64,000 nucleotides of DNA from Paenibacillus sp. ACRRY (GTDB taxonomy: Bacteria > Bacillota > Bacilli > Paenibacillales > Paenibacillaceae): contig NZ_JAKRNM010000001.1 in NCBI RefSeq assembly GCF_022346995.1, positions 1,054,001 to 1,118,000 of the forward strand, given 5' to 3'. Below the pieces are notes generated by a model. It saw only the letters and a list, made by a program, of their open reading frames with translations, had not been told where the DNA came from and searched no databases. Positions 33,785 through 44,531 of the stretch are shown here, in pieces. A program made the position numbers and the translations under genes. How positions within the stretch are numbered: the first letter of the stretch is position 1; every line of letters begins with the position of its first letter.

Positions 33785-36700
33785 CGTGCAACCTCCTCCT
33801 TGATCGTTGGAATGATGGCAGCGATCCAGTCTCCCGACTTGATCTGATCACCTGGCGAGACATAAATGGAAGCAATAATTCCATCCGTTGGAGCGAGCTG
33901 CGGAAACTCCATTTTCATACTTTCTTCTATTATAATAGTGTCTCCCTTTCTCACTTCCTGGCCAGGTTCCACCAGTACCTTCCATACACTGCCCGACATC
34001 GAACTGCTTATGCCCAGACTCCCTTCCGGCATCTCCACTTCTTCCAGGGCTGCGGCTGCTTCAGGCTCGGATACGTACTCGGCAATACCGAGTTCCTTCC
34101 AGTAATTACGTTCAGCCTGGAACGCACTTTGCTGCTGCTGACGAAAGGTTCCGGACTCGTTCTCAATGGTTTTCAACCAGTTCAGATAGGACCCCAAATG
34201 GAATTTGGTTTCCTCCACTTCAAGTTTAAAACCTCCTCTCGGGAACTCCTCACGCATTTTCAGCAGCTCAGCTTCCGAAACAGGATAAAATTGAAGCTGA
34301 TCAAAGAACTGCAGCAGCCAAGGTTTTCCTGCCTCAAAATTGCTTGTTTCCCTGAACGAGTTCCACATTTGTACAGTACGCCCGACAAACTGATATCCTC
34401 CCGGGCCTTCCATGCCATATACGCAGAGGTATGCACCGCCTATGCCAACGGCATTTTCCGGTGTCCACGTCCGTGCAGGATTATATTTGGTGGTTACGAG
34501 TCGGTGGCGCGGATCCAGTGGTACGGCAACAGGTGCTCCAAGGTACACGTCACCAAGTCCCATGACGAGATACGAGGCGTTGAATACAATCTCCGCCACC
34601 TCTTCGAGCGAACCGAGTCCATTCATGCGCCGGATAAACTCCAGGTTGCTGGGGCACCAAGGTGCATCAGGTCTAACGTTTTGCTGATAGCGCTCAATGG
34701 CGAGTTGCGTCGCTGGGTCATCCCACGACAATGGTAATTTGACGATTCGCGAAGGTACTTCAATGGTTTCCAGCTCGGGAAGCTGCAGGTCCAGCTCCAT
34801 GATCCGTGCCGCCGCTTCTTTTACCGTCATACGGGAAGCATCCAGGTGGATTTGCAGAGAGCGAATGCCTGGTGTCAGTTCGATATAAGGAATGTTTCCA
34901 TTCTCTTTAATTGCTTCCATGAGTACGTATGCCTGGAATCGATATAACAGGTTCAACTCGCGTTCTCCGTATTCGACCAGAATATTTTCATCACCAGAGC
35001 AGCGTACGGTAATGGAGAAACGTCTGCCTTCCACCGCTTGGGCCAGAATCGGCATATACTCACCAGTTGATGTTTCGGGTAAAACCGGCAATTCATGCAG
35101 AACGTCCAGCTCCCGTATATACTTCTCTTGTTCCGCTCTTAACTGTTCGGCTTCCTCAACGGTCACGAGTCTGAAACGGACTTTGTCACCAGGGCTCAGT
35201 TGACCCAGCTTCCATAATTCAGCGGTGGCCGTTGTCACCGGACAGACAAAACCACCAAGACTGGGACCATCCGGACCAAGCAGGATCGGCATATCGCCTG
35301 TCAGATCCAGTGCACCGACGGCATAGGCGTTGTCATGAATGTTGGAAGGGTGCAGTCCTGCATCTCCACCATCGGTTCTTGCCCATAGCGGGGCCGGACC
35401 GATCAATCGGACACCTGTTCGGGAACTGTTGAAATGCACTTCCCATGTTGTCTCAGTCAGCTGATTCAGATAAGCCGGAAGAACATATTCGTCCGTACAA
35501 TGAGGTCCCGGTATCACACCAATCGTCCATTCATTGTTGTATTGCGGTCTGCGTTCTGTACGGAGTGGAGCAAGCAGAACCGGAGCATTTACTCCTCTTT
35601 CATGCACGCGGAGAACTGCACCCGTTCGCAGCGCACTCCCCCTGTGCCCACCGAATCCTCCCAATGTAAATGTAGCTGAGCTGCCAAGTGTGATCGGCAT
35701 GTCGAGACCCCCGGATACGAGCAGGTATGTTCGCATTCCCTGTTTGGCTTCACCCAGAGTCAGTACTGCACCAGGAGATGCCATCGTTGGTGTGTAGGGT
35801 TCAACGTGGACGCCATCCAGTTCGGCTTTCATATCCGCTCCTGTCAGGCAGAAGGTCATTTCGTCCCTGAAGCGATAAGTTCCCCCACGCAAGGTCATTT
35901 CCAGTCCGGCCGCTTGTGCGTCATTACCAAGCAATCTGTTACCAATGCGGAAAGCAAGCTGATCCATCGGGCCGGACGGCGGTACGCCGATATCCCAGTA
36001 GCCGATTCTGCCGGGACTATCCTGCACAGTCGTCTGAACGCCTCCGTCCAGAACTTCGATCGCAAGCTCCCTCGGTTTAAAGCCCGAAAGCATTCGGGTA
36101 TATACTTCTCCATTAGCGAAGGCATCGTTATCCAGAAATGCTTCAATATAAGCCTGATTGGTGGTGACACCGTATACCCGTAGTTCACGAAGCGCACTCT
36201 TCATTTTGTCTATAGCTTCCATGCGCGTGCTCGCGTGCACAATTAATTTGGCCAGCATCGGATCATACAAGGTAGTTACATTCAATCCAGGCTGAATCCA
36301 GCTTTCAACTCGCACGTCATCAGGCCAGTGAATGGCATCAATGCGTCCATCGCTTGGACGAAAATCATTCATGCAATCCTCAGCATACAGACGTACCTGG
36401 AGACTGTGTCCTGTTGGTGCGGGAACCGTAACGTTCAATGAATCGCTCTCGTGCGCTGCCTCATTGACCATCCATTCCACCAAATCAATGCCAAGTACCT
36501 CTTCTGTCACCCCATGCTCCACTTGAAGTCTGGTGTTCACCTCGAGAAAATAAAACCGCTGCTCATCAGGGTCGTACAGAAACTCCACCGTTCCCGCGTT
36601 ACGGTATCCTGCCGAAATTGCCAGTCTGCGGGCACACTCGTGCATCTCTTGCCGGATTACATCCGGCAGGCATGGCGCAGGAGTTTCTTCAATGATTTTC

Positions 36701-37404
36701 TGATTCCGCCGTTGCACTGAACAATCCCGTTCTCCCAAAGCGACCGCTTCACCGTTACCTGTGCCAAAAATCTGAACCTCAACATGACGTGCACGCGCAA
36801 TATATTTTTCAATGAACACGCCCCCGTCATTAAAATTGGCGGATGCCAAACGTGTTACGGATTCAAATGCTTCCCTAAGCACATCCTCGTGTTCGCAGAC
36901 CCGCATGCCAATTCCACCACCACCGGCAGTGGATTTCAACATCACAGGATAACCGATGATTCCAGCTTGTTGAACCGCATCATTCAGCGATTGTATCAGG
37001 CTTGTGCCCGGCAGTAAGGGGACGCCAGCTTCTGCAGCCATTGCTCGTGCCGTATGCTTCAAGCCGAAGAGCTCAATATGTTCAGGAGAGGGACCGATAA
37101 ACGTAATACCTTGCTCCGCACATGCTCTGGCAAAAGCCACGTTCTCACTCAGAAATCCGTACCCGGGATGAATCGCATCTGCCCCTGTCTCTGCTGCGGT
37201 CTGGAGTACCAATTCGGCGTTGACATAACTTTCTCTAGCAGGGCCTTCTCCGATAAGTACTGCTTCGTCGGCAAGCTCAACATGAAGGCTGTCTCGATCT
37301 GCCTTAGTGTAGATGGCTACACTGGAGATACCCATCTGACGCAAAGTCCGAATAATGCGTACCGCAATGGCACCCCGATTCGCAATCAATACCTTATTAA
37401 ACAT
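33781..37404 (-). CDS. Urea carboxylase family enzyme, probable guanidine carboxylase
   Basis: A 1207-residue biotin-dependent enzyme. Order: biotin carboxylase with ATP-grasp (about 1-450, [16 protein letters not shown] at the start, GGGGIGMRV glycine loop), KipA-like domain (about 475-780, [20 protein letters not shown]), KipI-like domain (about 795-1010, [14 protein letters not shown]), and a biotinyl domain with Lys1164 in ESMKME. The family carboxylates urea or guanidine with ATP and bicarbonate. The guanidine-I riboswitch and the two DUF1989 genes upstream favour guanidine as the natural substrate, since homologues in such operons act on guanidine. That choice is inference. It overlaps the gene before it by 8 nt. 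Confidence 0.93.
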   Translation of the reverse strand: MFNKVLIANRGAIAVRIIRTLRQMGISSVAIYTKADRDSLHVELADEAVLIGEGPARESYVNAELVLQTAAETGADAIHPGYGFLSENVAFARACAEQGITFIGPSPEHIELFGLKHTARAMAAEAGVPLLPGTSLIQSLNDAVQQAGIIGYPVMLKSTAGGGGIGMRVCEHEDVLREAFESVTRLASANFNDGGVFIEKYIARARHVEVQIFGTGNGEAVALGERDCSVQRRNQKIIEETPAPCLPDVIRQEMHECARRLAISAGYRNAGTVEFLYDPDEQRFYFLEVNTRLQVEHGVTEEVLGIDLVEWMVNEAAHESDSLNVTVPAPTGHSLQVRLYAEDCMNDFRPSDGRIDAIHWPDDVRVESWIQPGLNVTTLYDPMLAKLIVHASTRMEAIDKMKSALRELRVYGVTTNQAYIEAFLDNDAFANGEVYTRMLSGFKPRELAIEVLDGGVQTTVQDSPGRIGYWDIGVPPSGPMDQLAFRIGNRLLGNDAQAAGLEMTLRGGTYRFRDEMTFCLTGADMKAELDGVHVEPYTPTMASPGAVLTLGEAKQGMRTYLLVSGGLDMPITLGSSATFTLGGFGGHRGSALRTGAVLRVHERGVNAPVLLAPLRTERRPQYNNEWTIGVIPGPHCTDEYVLPAYLNQLTETTWEVHFNSSRTGVRLIGPAPLWARTDGGDAGLHPSNIHDNAYAVGALDLTGDMPILLGPDGPSLGGFVCPVTTATAELWKLGQLSPGDKVRFRLVTVEEAEQLRAEQEKYIRELDVLHELPVLPETSTGEYMPILAQAVEGRRFSITVRCSGDENILVEYGERELNLLYRFQAYVLMEAIKENGNIPYIELTPGIRSLQIHLDASRMTVKEAAARIMELDLQLPELETIEVPSRIVKLPLSWDDPATQLAIERYQQNVRPDAPWCPSNLEFIRRMNGLGSLEEVAEIVFNASYLVMGLGDVYLGAPVAVPLDPRHRLVTTKYNPARTWTPENAVGIGGAYLCVYGMEGPGGYQFVGRTVQMWNSFRETSNFEAGKPWLLQFFDQLQFYPVSEAELLKMREEFPRGGFKLEVEETKFHLGSYLNWLKTIENESGTFRQQQQSAFQAERNYWKELGIAEYVSEPEAAAALEEVEMPEGSLGISSSMSGSVWKVLVEPGQEVRKGDTIIIEESMKMEFPQLAPTDGIIASIYVSPGDQIKSGDWIAAIIPTIKEEVAR

Positions 37405-38065
37405 TGGCGCTCACTCCTTCTGCATCCCATATAAGGACTTTGGCTGGTGTTGGGTTGTAGGCATTACATGGATTGTTCAACTGTGGGCAGTTACTGATCA
37501 GCACGGTTACCGGTGCCAGGGCAAGGAGTTCAACATAGCGACCTGGTGCAGATAAACCATCAGCGAAGGTTAACTCTCCTTCCGGTGTCACTGGCACGTT
37601 CATGAAAAAGTTGACGTTCGGGGCGAGGTCCCGCTTGGTATATTCATCCCGCTGAGAGAGCATTAACATAAAGGTGTCACGACAGTTGTGCATGGGCAGC
37701 TTTTCATGCGCATAGCGGACGGTATTGCTCTGAGCTGAGCAGGCGCCGCCGATGGTGTCATGCCTTCCGCAGGTATCCGCTGTAATCTGCAACAACTCTC
37801 GGCCTGATTCGGCGAGCAGAGTCGAACCTGTTGTCAGATACAGATTTCCTTGGCGGGTAATCGTTCTTATTGCGCTGTAATGATCTGACGGATCCTCCGT
37901 GGAATAAAACAGCGTATCAACAGCTTGATTGCCTTCCATATCAACAATGCGAAAAACCTGGCCTGGGAGCAAATCATGTATCCAGCCATCACCTGCTGGT
38001 ATAACTTGTTCATACAAAGCCTTTTCGGTCAATAATGGACTCTGGACAGGTTGAAATGTACTCAT
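37397..38065 (-). CDS. DUF1989 protein, carboxyguanidine deiminase subunit (urea carboxylase-associated protein 2)
   Basis: A 222-residue protein of the DUF1989 family, with [46 protein letters not shown] and [33 protein letters not shown]-type segments given here by their ends. Cys and His residues in the GRHD and NCPQ-N-P-C motifs could bind a metal. Pairs of these proteins form the carboxyguanidine deiminase that removes ammonia from carboxyguanidine to give allophanate. It starts 1 nt after the stop of its paralogue. Confidence 0.88.
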   Translation of the reverse strand: MSTFQPVQSPLLTEKALYEQVIPAGDGWIHDLLPGQVFRIVDMEGNQAVDTLFYSTEDPSDHYSAIRTITRQGNLYLTTGSTLLAESGRELLQITADTCGRHDTIGGACSAQSNTVRYAHEKLPMHNCRDTFMLMLSQRDEYTKRDLAPNVNFFMNVPVTPEGELTFADGLSAPGRYVELLALAPVTVLISNCPQLNNPCNAYNPTPAKVLIWDAEGVSANV

Positions 38066-38066
38066 A

Positions 38067-38789
38067 TTAGTTGGCTCCCTTCAGCAAAATATTTGCATTC
38101 CACGTATTTTCAAAGGCTCTCTGATTCTCATCACAGTGCAGTACACACGGGTCCATCTCAGAAACAGGTTCGGCATCTGCCACGGTAACAACAATCGATG
38201 CGTCCGGGTATTGTCCAGAAGGATCAAGTGGATGAGGTGTGTTCGATAACACGAGCAGAATATCCATTTCTGTGCGGATGGTCACCGAGCGTTCTGACGT
38301 TTCCTGCAGCGTGTACTTCATCGTTCCGTCCAGCTCACAAACGACTTTGGAGAAAAAGTTGACCGGAACCCCGATATCGCGCGGTGACAGATTGTTCCGG
38401 AACAATTCAACCTTTAAGTTCTCTTCCCCACTTCTCAGCCAGTCATTGCGCTGCTCCTGATATGTTGTCTTCCCATACTTTTCATCCGTACCCTCTCGGG
38501 TTGTATACCCCGATAATGGATCATGCCAGCCTACCGAATCCTCTGTAATGGAAGCAAGCGCCTTTCCCTGATCCGTCATCAATATATTGCCACTTGTCAA
38601 AAAAGCGGTATGTTGGGCTTTAAGCGTATCAGGCATGTTGTACCTTTCCGCTGGATCATGGGCGTGGAAGAACAATGCGGATAAATTGGCACGATCCCCT
38701 GTTGCCTTTAAAGTAATTGATTTTCCTCTTCCTACATGAGCAGACCATTTGCTTCCAGGCTGCATCGTCATTGTAAATAGGGTTGTCAT
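38067..38789 (-). CDS. DUF1989 protein, carboxyguanidine deiminase subunit (urea carboxylase-associated protein 1)
   Basis: A 240-residue paralogue of the next gene. Shared features are the N-terminal [22 protein letters not shown] region, GWHDPLSGY, the PVNFFSKV segment, and the terminal NTPHPLDPS with a conserved cysteine cluster near DPCVLHC. With its neighbour it would act as the deiminase between guanidine carboxylation and allophanate hydrolysis. It is first in the four-gene operon and follows the riboswitch. GGAGGAATG precedes the ATG. Confidence 0.88.
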   Translation of the reverse strand: MTTLFTMTMQPGSKWSAHVGRGKSITLKATGDRANLSALFFHAHDPAERYNMPDTLKAQHTAFLTSGNILMTDQGKALASITEDSVGWHDPLSGYTTREGTDEKYGKTTYQEQRNDWLRSGEENLKVELFRNNLSPRDIGVPVNFFSKVVCELDGTMKYTLQETSERSVTIRTEMDILLVLSNTPHPLDPSGQYPDASIVVTVADAEPVSEMDPCVLHCDENQRAFENTWNANILLKGAN

Positions 38790-38816
38790 TGTTCATTCCT
38801 CCAGTAGAAAAGTATA

Positions 38817-38955
38817 GAAAAAAGCCCGGGAGAAACATCAAAGATTGCTCTTTGATCGATTCTCCCGGGCTTTTGTCCCGCCGTGTACATCAGGTGTAAT
38901 CCCCAATGCGTTTTCTCTCGGACCAGTCAGCCAGTGGATGGCTCGGAACCCTAGA
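38817..38955 (-). ncRNA. Guanidine-I (ykkC) riboswitch with overlapping intrinsic terminator
   Basis: On the minus strand the conserved ykkC blocks occur in order: CTAGGGTTCCG (38944-38954), CTGGTCCGAGAG (38915-38926) and ACACGGCGGGAC-AAAA-GCCCGGGAG (38862-38886). The last block's GCCCGGGAGAA also forms the left arm of a terminator, pairing with TTCTCCCGGGC-TTTTTT (38817-38834). The two folds are exclusive. Guanidine binding should hold the strand in the aptamer and let RNA polymerase continue into the four-gene operon (an ON switch). Confidence 0.95.
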
Positions 38956-38959
38956 AAAC

Positions 38960-38991
38960 ATTTTATTTATTTGATGTTATGAATACTAACA
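38960..38991 (-). promoter_or_regulatory. Promoter with GlnR/TnrA box upstream of the riboswitch
   Basis: TGTTATGAATACTAACA (38975-38991) matches the GlnR/TnrA consensus TGTNAN7TNACA perfectly. It would cover the -35 region of a minus-strand promoter with -10 TAAAAT at 38960-38965, whose transcript would start just before the aptamer. Overlap with the -35 suggests repression when nitrogen is plentiful. Confidence 0.75.
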
Positions 38992-39165
38992 TGTAAAATT
39001 ACATTTCACAATACTTTTTTTAAAAATATACGATAAAGAAACCAATTTCACTTGCACTTTTTTCTTAAACTTCTCAAAATTACGAAATACCTACTATAGA
39101 AAATGCACTAATGTTCGTATATTTCTAAAAAAATAACTTGATTTTTAATAAAACCCCTGTAAAAA

Positions 39166-39182
39166 TGTGAAGTGTCATGACA
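39166..39182 (+). promoter_or_regulatory. Second GlnR/TnrA box, upstream of the permease gene
   Basis: TGTGAAGTGTCATGACA matches TGTNAN7TNACA perfectly. Its centre is about 53 nt before the permease start codon. A possible -10 TATCAT follows at about 39195-39200, which would again place the box over the -35. Confidence 0.72.
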
Positions 39183-39226
39183 TAGCATTACGATGTATCA
39201 TTCTCGATTCTGAAGGAGGTTTTATT

Positions 39227-40558
39227 ATGTCACAAAATATAACACTAAAAAGAAATCTCTCCTTGAGCCATGTGGTGACCATGGGGCTGGCCTGGATGTC
39301 TCCCATGATTTTTTTCACAAGTTTCGGCGTGCTGCATGAGGGTTCACAGGGCATGCTCCTGGCTGCCTATGTCCTTGCTTTTGTAGCCATTTTATTTACA
39401 GCTGGCAGCTACGGACAGATGGCCAAGGCTTTTCCAGTGTCAGGTTCCGCATATACCTATGTAAGCCAGGCCATGAATCCGTTTATCGGTTTTCTGGTGG
39501 GCTGGGTGATTCTGCTTGATTATCTGTTTTCCTGCATTGTAGCTGTACTCATGTTTGGCATTAATCTACATGCTCAGTTTCCCTCCATCCCTTCTCCTGT
39601 CTGGATTGTACTTCTAACCCTAATTGTGATGACCATCAACATCATCGGCATCAAAACGTCAGCAAACGTCAATAAAATCTTTGTTCTGATGCAGATCATT
39701 TTTATAGCTAGTTTCTGTGCCTTTCTTGTATACAAAGCTGTGACACAAGGGGTATCTGCAGGATTTAATCCTCTTCATTCCGTGGAAGGTGTTCCTTTCT
39801 CCGCCGTAATGGCAGGCGCATCTCTTGTCTGTTTCTCTTTCCTTGGCTTTGACTCCATCACAACAATGGCAGAAGAAACGCGAAAACCTGAAAAAACGAT
39901 ACCTCGAGCCATCCTGATTATCGTTAGCGTCGCCGGTATCATGTATTTTGCAACGGCATATTTAATTCAACAAATGTATCCTTCGTTCACTTTTACACAT
40001 ATGGACGCTGCAGGATTCGAATTAATGCAGGTTATAGGAGGAGGAACGCTTGCATCTATATTCACTTTTGTCGTGATTTTCTCCGTGCTCGCACAGGGCA
40101 TGTCCTCCATGACAACCGTTTCAAGGCTGCTGTTCGTCATGGGTAGATCCTCCTTGCTTCCTCGGAAATTCAGTTCGGTTCACCCCAAATTCCGTACACC
40201 TGTGTTCAACATTGTGCTGGTCAGCGTCATTTCCCTAGCTGCCTTATTCATTAGTCTGGAGACAGCCATCATGTTTGTCAGTTTCGGTGCGCTAACGGCC
40301 TTCCTGTTCGTTAACCTTTCCGTCATCTGTCATTACATCATTCGCGAGAAAAAACGCAGTATGCAGGACTGGATTCTACGAATGGTCTTTCCCTTATTAG
40401 GCGCCATGTTCATTCTATATCTCATCACTCAACTTGAAGCTTCTTCCTTGCTCCTTGGTGCGGGCTGGATCGCTCTTGGCCTCGTTCTGTATGTGAATCA
40501 ACGAATGAGATCCTCTTCCGTATCCAAGGCATTGCCAGAGATTGAAGAGGCCATGTGA
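39227..40558 (+). CDS. APC superfamily amino acid/amine permease, putative guanidine or urea-compound importer
   Basis: A 443-residue membrane protein with 12 hydrophobic helices. LSLSHVVTMGLAWMSPMIFF at the N-terminus, PVSGSAYTYVSQAMNPFIGFLVGW (consensus Y-x-Y/G motif region) and CFSFLGFDSITTMAEETRKPEKTIPRA are typical of APC permeases, quoted here by their central motifs G-F-D-S-I-T-T-M-A-E-E. The ATG at 39227 has GAAGGAGG upstream. It is divergent from the guanidine operon and shares the nitrogen boxes, so import of guanidine or a related compound is likely. That is inference. It has no riboswitch of its own. Confidence 0.88.
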   Translation: MSQNITLKRNLSLSHVVTMGLAWMSPMIFFTSFGVLHEGSQGMLLAAYVLAFVAILFTAGSYGQMAKAFPVSGSAYTYVSQAMNPFIGFLVGWVILLDYLFSCIVAVLMFGINLHAQFPSIPSPVWIVLLTLIVMTINIIGIKTSANVNKIFVLMQIIFIASFCAFLVYKAVTQGVSAGFNPLHSVEGVPFSAVMAGASLVCFSFLGFDSITTMAEETRKPEKTIPRAILIIVSVAGIMYFATAYLIQQMYPSFTFTHMDAAGFELMQVIGGGTLASIFTFVVIFSVLAQGMSSMTTVSRLLFVMGRSSLLPRKFSSVHPKFRTPVFNIVLVSVISLAALFISLETAIMFVSFGALTAFLFVNLSVICHYIIREKKRSMQDWILRMVFPLLGAMFILYLITQLEASSLLLGAGWIALGLVLYVNQRMRSSSVSKALPEIEEAM

Positions 40559-40609
40559 GTGGAATCAATCATTCATTCGTGAGTTTTCTCCCCTTGTGTG
40601 TACCATAAA

Positions 40610-40645
40610 AAAGAACCTGAATTCAGTATTCAGGTTCTTTTTTTT
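40610..40645. terminator. Bidirectional terminator
   Basis: AAAGAACCTGAAT (40610-40622) pairs with ATTCAGGTTCTTT (40628-40640), with A and T runs on the two sides. Separates the permease from the convergent GNAT gene. Confidence 0.9.
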
Positions 40646-40699
40646 AACGGTACCAATATTTAGATTTTCACAATGCAAGAGCTACGAAGTTTTGCTAAG

Positions 40700-41224
<525 letters not shown>

Positions 41225-41284
41225 CTATCGCCCCTTTATAAAATAAACGGTCTTCGTAGTCCGTTTTCTACTTTTGAACCCTCA

Positions 41285-41359
41285 TTTTTTTGTTGCAAAT
41301 GCAATAAAAAGTGGTTATATTAAATCCACTTCAAACATGTTGTATTTGCAACAAAAAAA
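41285..41359. repeat. Long inverted repeat upstream of the YczE-like gene
   Basis: A 20-nt left arm (41285-41304, seven T then GTTGCAAATGCAA) is complementary to the right arm (41340-41359) at 19 of 20 positions. The 35-nt centre contains an inner AAGTGG/CCACTT hairpin. The left arm itself contains the dyad TTGCA-AA-TGCAA. It lies directly before the ribosome site of the YczE-like gene and could be a repressor operator or an RNA switch. Confidence 0.7.
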
Positions 41360-41380
41360 CTAAAAAAGAGGTAGAGTGAA

Positions 41381-42001
41381 TTGAAATATGTATTTTTTTG
41401 CGTTGGAATCTTGATTTTGACTCTTGGCATCTCACTCACAATCCATTCCGACCTCGGAACCTCTCCTTTTGACGCTCTTTTGATAGGTTTGTCCGTTCAG
41501 GTGGGGCTCTCTGTGGGCAGCTGGGAAATTATCATAGCGTTACTTCTACTATGTTGTAATTCGCTCATACTGAGAAGCAGACCGGAAATTCTAGGATTGT
41601 TAACCGCATTTGTTACGGGGATTGGCATCGATATTTGGCTTTTTCTATTGCGCAGCTGGAGTACACCTGAGTTGTGGCTTCATAAATTGGTATTCATAGT
41701 TATCGGCCTGATCCTCATTGGAATAGGAACTGCCACATACTTATTGACGCATTTTGCACCGATCCCTCTGGACCGATTAACATTAATTGTACAGGAACTA
41801 ACTCGAACGAATCTCTTTGTAGCTAGAACGTTCATTTATCTTATTTTCCTTGGATTAGCATTGATCCTAAAAGGTCCAATCGGGATAGGAACGATCCTAA
41901 CCGTTTGTTTAGGCGGATTCATATTGAATATCTTTATGCCTTTGACCAAAAGAATTTTGGAACGTTTCATCCATCAGGCCAGCTCATGGTCAGATTCATG
42001 A
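41381..42001 (+). CDS. YczE/YyaS family membrane protein
   Basis: A 206-residue integral membrane protein with about five to six helices. The motif LGISLTIHSDLGTSPFDAL at the N-terminus and PIGIGTILTVCLGG near the C-terminus are typical of the YczE branch of YitT-like proteins. The start is a TTG (41381), because AAGAGGTAG lies 6 nt before it and no ATG is available. In Bacillus subtilis yczE is adjacent to a MocR-type regulator and affects surfactin and other lipopeptides; here no MocR gene is present. Function uncertain. Confidence 0.85.
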   Translation: MKYVFFCVGILILTLGISLTIHSDLGTSPFDALLIGLSVQVGLSVGSWEIIIALLLLCCNSLILRSRPEILGLLTAFVTGIGIDIWLFLLRSWSTPELWLHKLVFIVIGLILIGIGTATYLLTHFAPIPLDRLTLIVQELTRTNLFVARTFIYLIFLGLALILKGPIGIGTILTVCLGGFILNIFMPLTKRILERFIHQASSWSDS

Positions 42002-42111
42002 AATATTCCCGTGCGAACAGTAAACATAACAAACGGTCGCTATTTCCATTATAATCATACTTATTCCACTAGCTAAATCGCATATATTCTTAGAACCATA
42101 AGGAGATATTC

Positions 42112-42993
42112 ATGGACATACCCAAAGGTACATATGGCTTTCGATTTGCTGAAGATCCGGAATTGCATTTATGTATATTATACGCGGCAGGCTCCGATAC
42201 CATCAGCAATCCTTCCTATCATTGGGACGGGTTGACGCGAAATGATGGACCTCTCCTCCTTTTCCAGTACACGCTTTCTGGCCAAGGAGTATACGAATCA
42301 GGAGAACAGCTGCACTGTGTCTCTGCCGGACAGGCTTTTCTTGCTGAAATTCCTGGACCCCATCGTTATTACTATCACCCTACATCCAGTGAACCGTGGG
42401 AATTTCTGTTTTTGCTTTTCCGCCCGAATATAATCCTGCCTCACTGGCGTAAATTTTTGCGCGAAGCAGGGGAAGTCCCTTACCTCCCAGCAGACTGTGC
42501 ACCAGTAAAGTTGTTGCGAATGATTGTGAACGACGCAGCAGCCGGCCGAATCTCCGATCCCTTGATCGCATCTTCTTCGGTATACCAATTCATGACCGAG
42601 CTGGCCAGATTGCAGGTTACGACTCTGCGGAACAAGTATACTTGGCCGGATAACGTCAAGCGTGCAGCTGAGTTCATAGAACAACATTATTCACAAATGA
42701 TTAGTATCGATCAGTTAGCCGAACATGTCTCCTTGTCCAAATACCATCTGATCCGGCGCTTCTCGGCCAGCACAGGACTTACTCCCGTTGCTTATTTGAC
42801 TCGAATTCGCATAGATAAAGCCATGGAACTGCTTCGGGGAACCGAGCATAGCATTGACTTGATTGCCGAGCGTATTGGGTATTCCAGCGGAAGTTATTTT
42901 ATTAAAGCATTTCGTACCATGACCGGACTTACACCAGGAGAATTTCGCAGCGGCGGCGAGAGCCTTGCTTATCGCAAACTGTTCTTTGATTAA
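42112..42993 (+). CDS. AraC family transcriptional regulator
   Basis: A 293-residue regulator. The N-terminal cupin-like domain (about 25-130) has GPLLLFQYTLSGQGVYE and GQAFLAEIPGPHRYYY. The C-terminal double helix-turn-helix (about 185-285) has ISIDQLAEHVSLSKYHLIRRF and LIAERIGYSSGSYFIKAFR. AAGGAG is 8 nt before the ATG. It lies 109 nt upstream of the GH27 gene in the same direction, so it probably activates that gene, perhaps in response to an alpha-galactoside. Confidence 0.92.
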   Translation: MDIPKGTYGFRFAEDPELHLCILYAAGSDTISNPSYHWDGLTRNDGPLLLFQYTLSGQGVYESGEQLHCVSAGQAFLAEIPGPHRYYYHPTSSEPWEFLFLLFRPNIILPHWRKFLREAGEVPYLPADCAPVKLLRMIVNDAAAGRISDPLIASSSVYQFMTELARLQVTTLRNKYTWPDNVKRAAEFIEQHYSQMISIDQLAEHVSLSKYHLIRRFSASTGLTPVAYLTRIRIDKAMELLRGTEHSIDLIAERIGYSSGSYFIKAFRTMTGLTPGEFRSGGESLAYRKLFFD

Positions 42994-43102
42994 CAGCAAT
43001 ATAGTACTATTCAGCTTCCAAGATTACTATAGATATTGCGTATCTCCTTGATTAAGATGAACATAACCAGAGCAATAATTAATCAGTTAAAGGAGATTAC
43101 AC

Positions 43103-44383
43103 ATGAATCACAAGCATGCAGCACCCACACCACCGCTTGGTTGGAACAGCTGGGATTGTTACGGTGCGGCCGTAACGGAGGAAGAAATTCGCGGGAACGC
43201 GGAATACATGGCTGAACATCTCAAATCCTTCGGCTGGAACTACATTACCGTCGACATCCAATGGTATGAACCTTATGCGAATTCCTCTCAATACCGCGCT
43301 TTTGTTCCTTTGGTGATGGACGAATATTCCCGGCTTATGCCTGCCGAGAACCGCTTTCCCTCTGCAGAAGGCGGCCAAGGATTCAAGCCATTAGCCGATT
43401 ATGTACATAGCCTTGGATTAAAATTTGGCATTCACATTATGCGTGGAATTCCAAGGCAGGCTGCACATGCAGCTACCCCTATTCTCAATACAAGCGTTAC
43501 AGCACGCGAAATTGCACATACCAATTCCATCTGTCCTTGGAATACGGATATGTATGGCATTGACGCATCGAAGGAAGGTGCACAGGCCTATTACGACTCT
43601 CTTTTTGAACTCTACGCCGAGTGGGGCGTGGACTTGGTCAAGGTAGACGACATCGCTGCCTCTAGACTGTATGATACCCATCAGCCTGAGATCGAGCTAA
43701 TCTCCAAAGCCATTGAACGCTGTGGCCGTCCCATGGTACTGAGTCTCTCTCCTGGTCCCGCTCCTGTGGAATACTCCGCGTTCTTCGCTGATCATGCCAA
43801 TATGTGGCGGGTCACGGATGACTTCTGGGATCAATGGCCGCTGCTGCTGGATATGTTTGACCGCTGCCGAACTTGGCAAGGTATCCCGGAGGCGGGCTGC
43901 TGGCCGGACTGCGACATGCTCCCGCTCGGCCATATCGGAATCCGTTCCGTTGACGGAGGCGGCGCGGATCGCTGGACTCGCTTCACACGGGATGAGCAGC
44001 TGACCATGATGTCGCTCTGGAGTATCTTCCGCTCTCCGCTCATATTCGGCGGTGAGCTTCGGGACTGTGACGAATGGACCCTATCCCTGTTAACCAACAA
44101 GGAAGTGTTGCGCATGAATCAGGATAGCCATGGAGCCAAGGAAACGCTGCGCCAAGGCAATCTCATTGTCTGGACTGCAGAAGCTGCTGATCAATCCCGT
44201 TACGCTGCATTATTCAATGTAGGTGATTCTGAGCTTCCGGTAAGTCTCTCTGTTGATGACATTGATCTTACGGGTTTCACCTCAGGCACCGAGCTGTGGA
44301 GTGAAACGCCAGCGGAACTTACAGGAGACGTTCTACAGACGAATATTCCTTCGCACGGCGTACGACTCTATCGATTCTATTGA
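43103..44383 (+). CDS. Glycoside hydrolase family 27 enzyme (alpha-galactosidase-like)
   Basis: A 426-residue cytoplasmic TIM-barrel enzyme. The family start TPPLGWNSWDCYG is clear. The likely nucleophile is the first or second Asp of LVKVDD (about residue 178), and the likely acid/base is an Asp in WRVTDDFWD (about residue 237). A small beta-sandwich domain closes the C-terminus. No signal peptide is seen, so it acts on imported oligosaccharides. GH27 includes alpha-galactosidases, alpha-N-acetylgalactosaminidases and isomaltodextranases; specificity is not resolved. AAAGGAG precedes the ATG. Confidence 0.88.
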   Translation: MNHKHAAPTPPLGWNSWDCYGAAVTEEEIRGNAEYMAEHLKSFGWNYITVDIQWYEPYANSSQYRAFVPLVMDEYSRLMPAENRFPSAEGGQGFKPLADYVHSLGLKFGIHIMRGIPRQAAHAATPILNTSVTAREIAHTNSICPWNTDMYGIDASKEGAQAYYDSLFELYAEWGVDLVKVDDIAASRLYDTHQPEIELISKAIERCGRPMVLSLSPGPAPVEYSAFFADHANMWRVTDDFWDQWPLLLDMFDRCRTWQGIPEAGCWPDCDMLPLGHIGIRSVDGGGADRWTRFTRDEQLTMMSLWSIFRSPLIFGGELRDCDEWTLSLLTNKEVLRMNQDSHGAKETLRQGNLIVWTAEAADQSRYAALFNVGDSELPVSLSVDDIDLTGFTSGTELWSETPAELTGDVLQTNIPSHGVRLYRFY

Positions 44384-44419
44384 TCCTGAGTTACATGGTT
44401 TAGAGCAACTCCGATAACG

Positions 44420-44470
44420 AAATGAGCCAGTCATCTGAAATATAATGGCGACTGGCTCATTTCTTTTTTT
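44420..44470. terminator. Bidirectional terminator between GH27 and permease genes
   Basis: AATGAGCCAGTC (44421-44432) pairs with GACTGGCTCATT (44450-44461), followed by a C and a long T-run on the plus strand. Confidence 0.9.
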
Positions 44471-44531
44471 TTATCCATTTTTATTATCATATCGTTGCTT
44501 TTTTCAATTGTTATAAGAAGTATATTGTTCT

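Noticed and set aside
33514-33884. Several frames of 60-115 codons inside the allophanate hydrolase and carboxylase genes
   Set aside because: Shadows of long, well-supported genes in GC-richer sequence; no independent start signals.
38992-39010. TGTAA-N9-TCACA sequence near the guanidine promoters
   Set aside because: It looks like a GlnR/TnrA box but the spacing is 19 nt, not the required 17.
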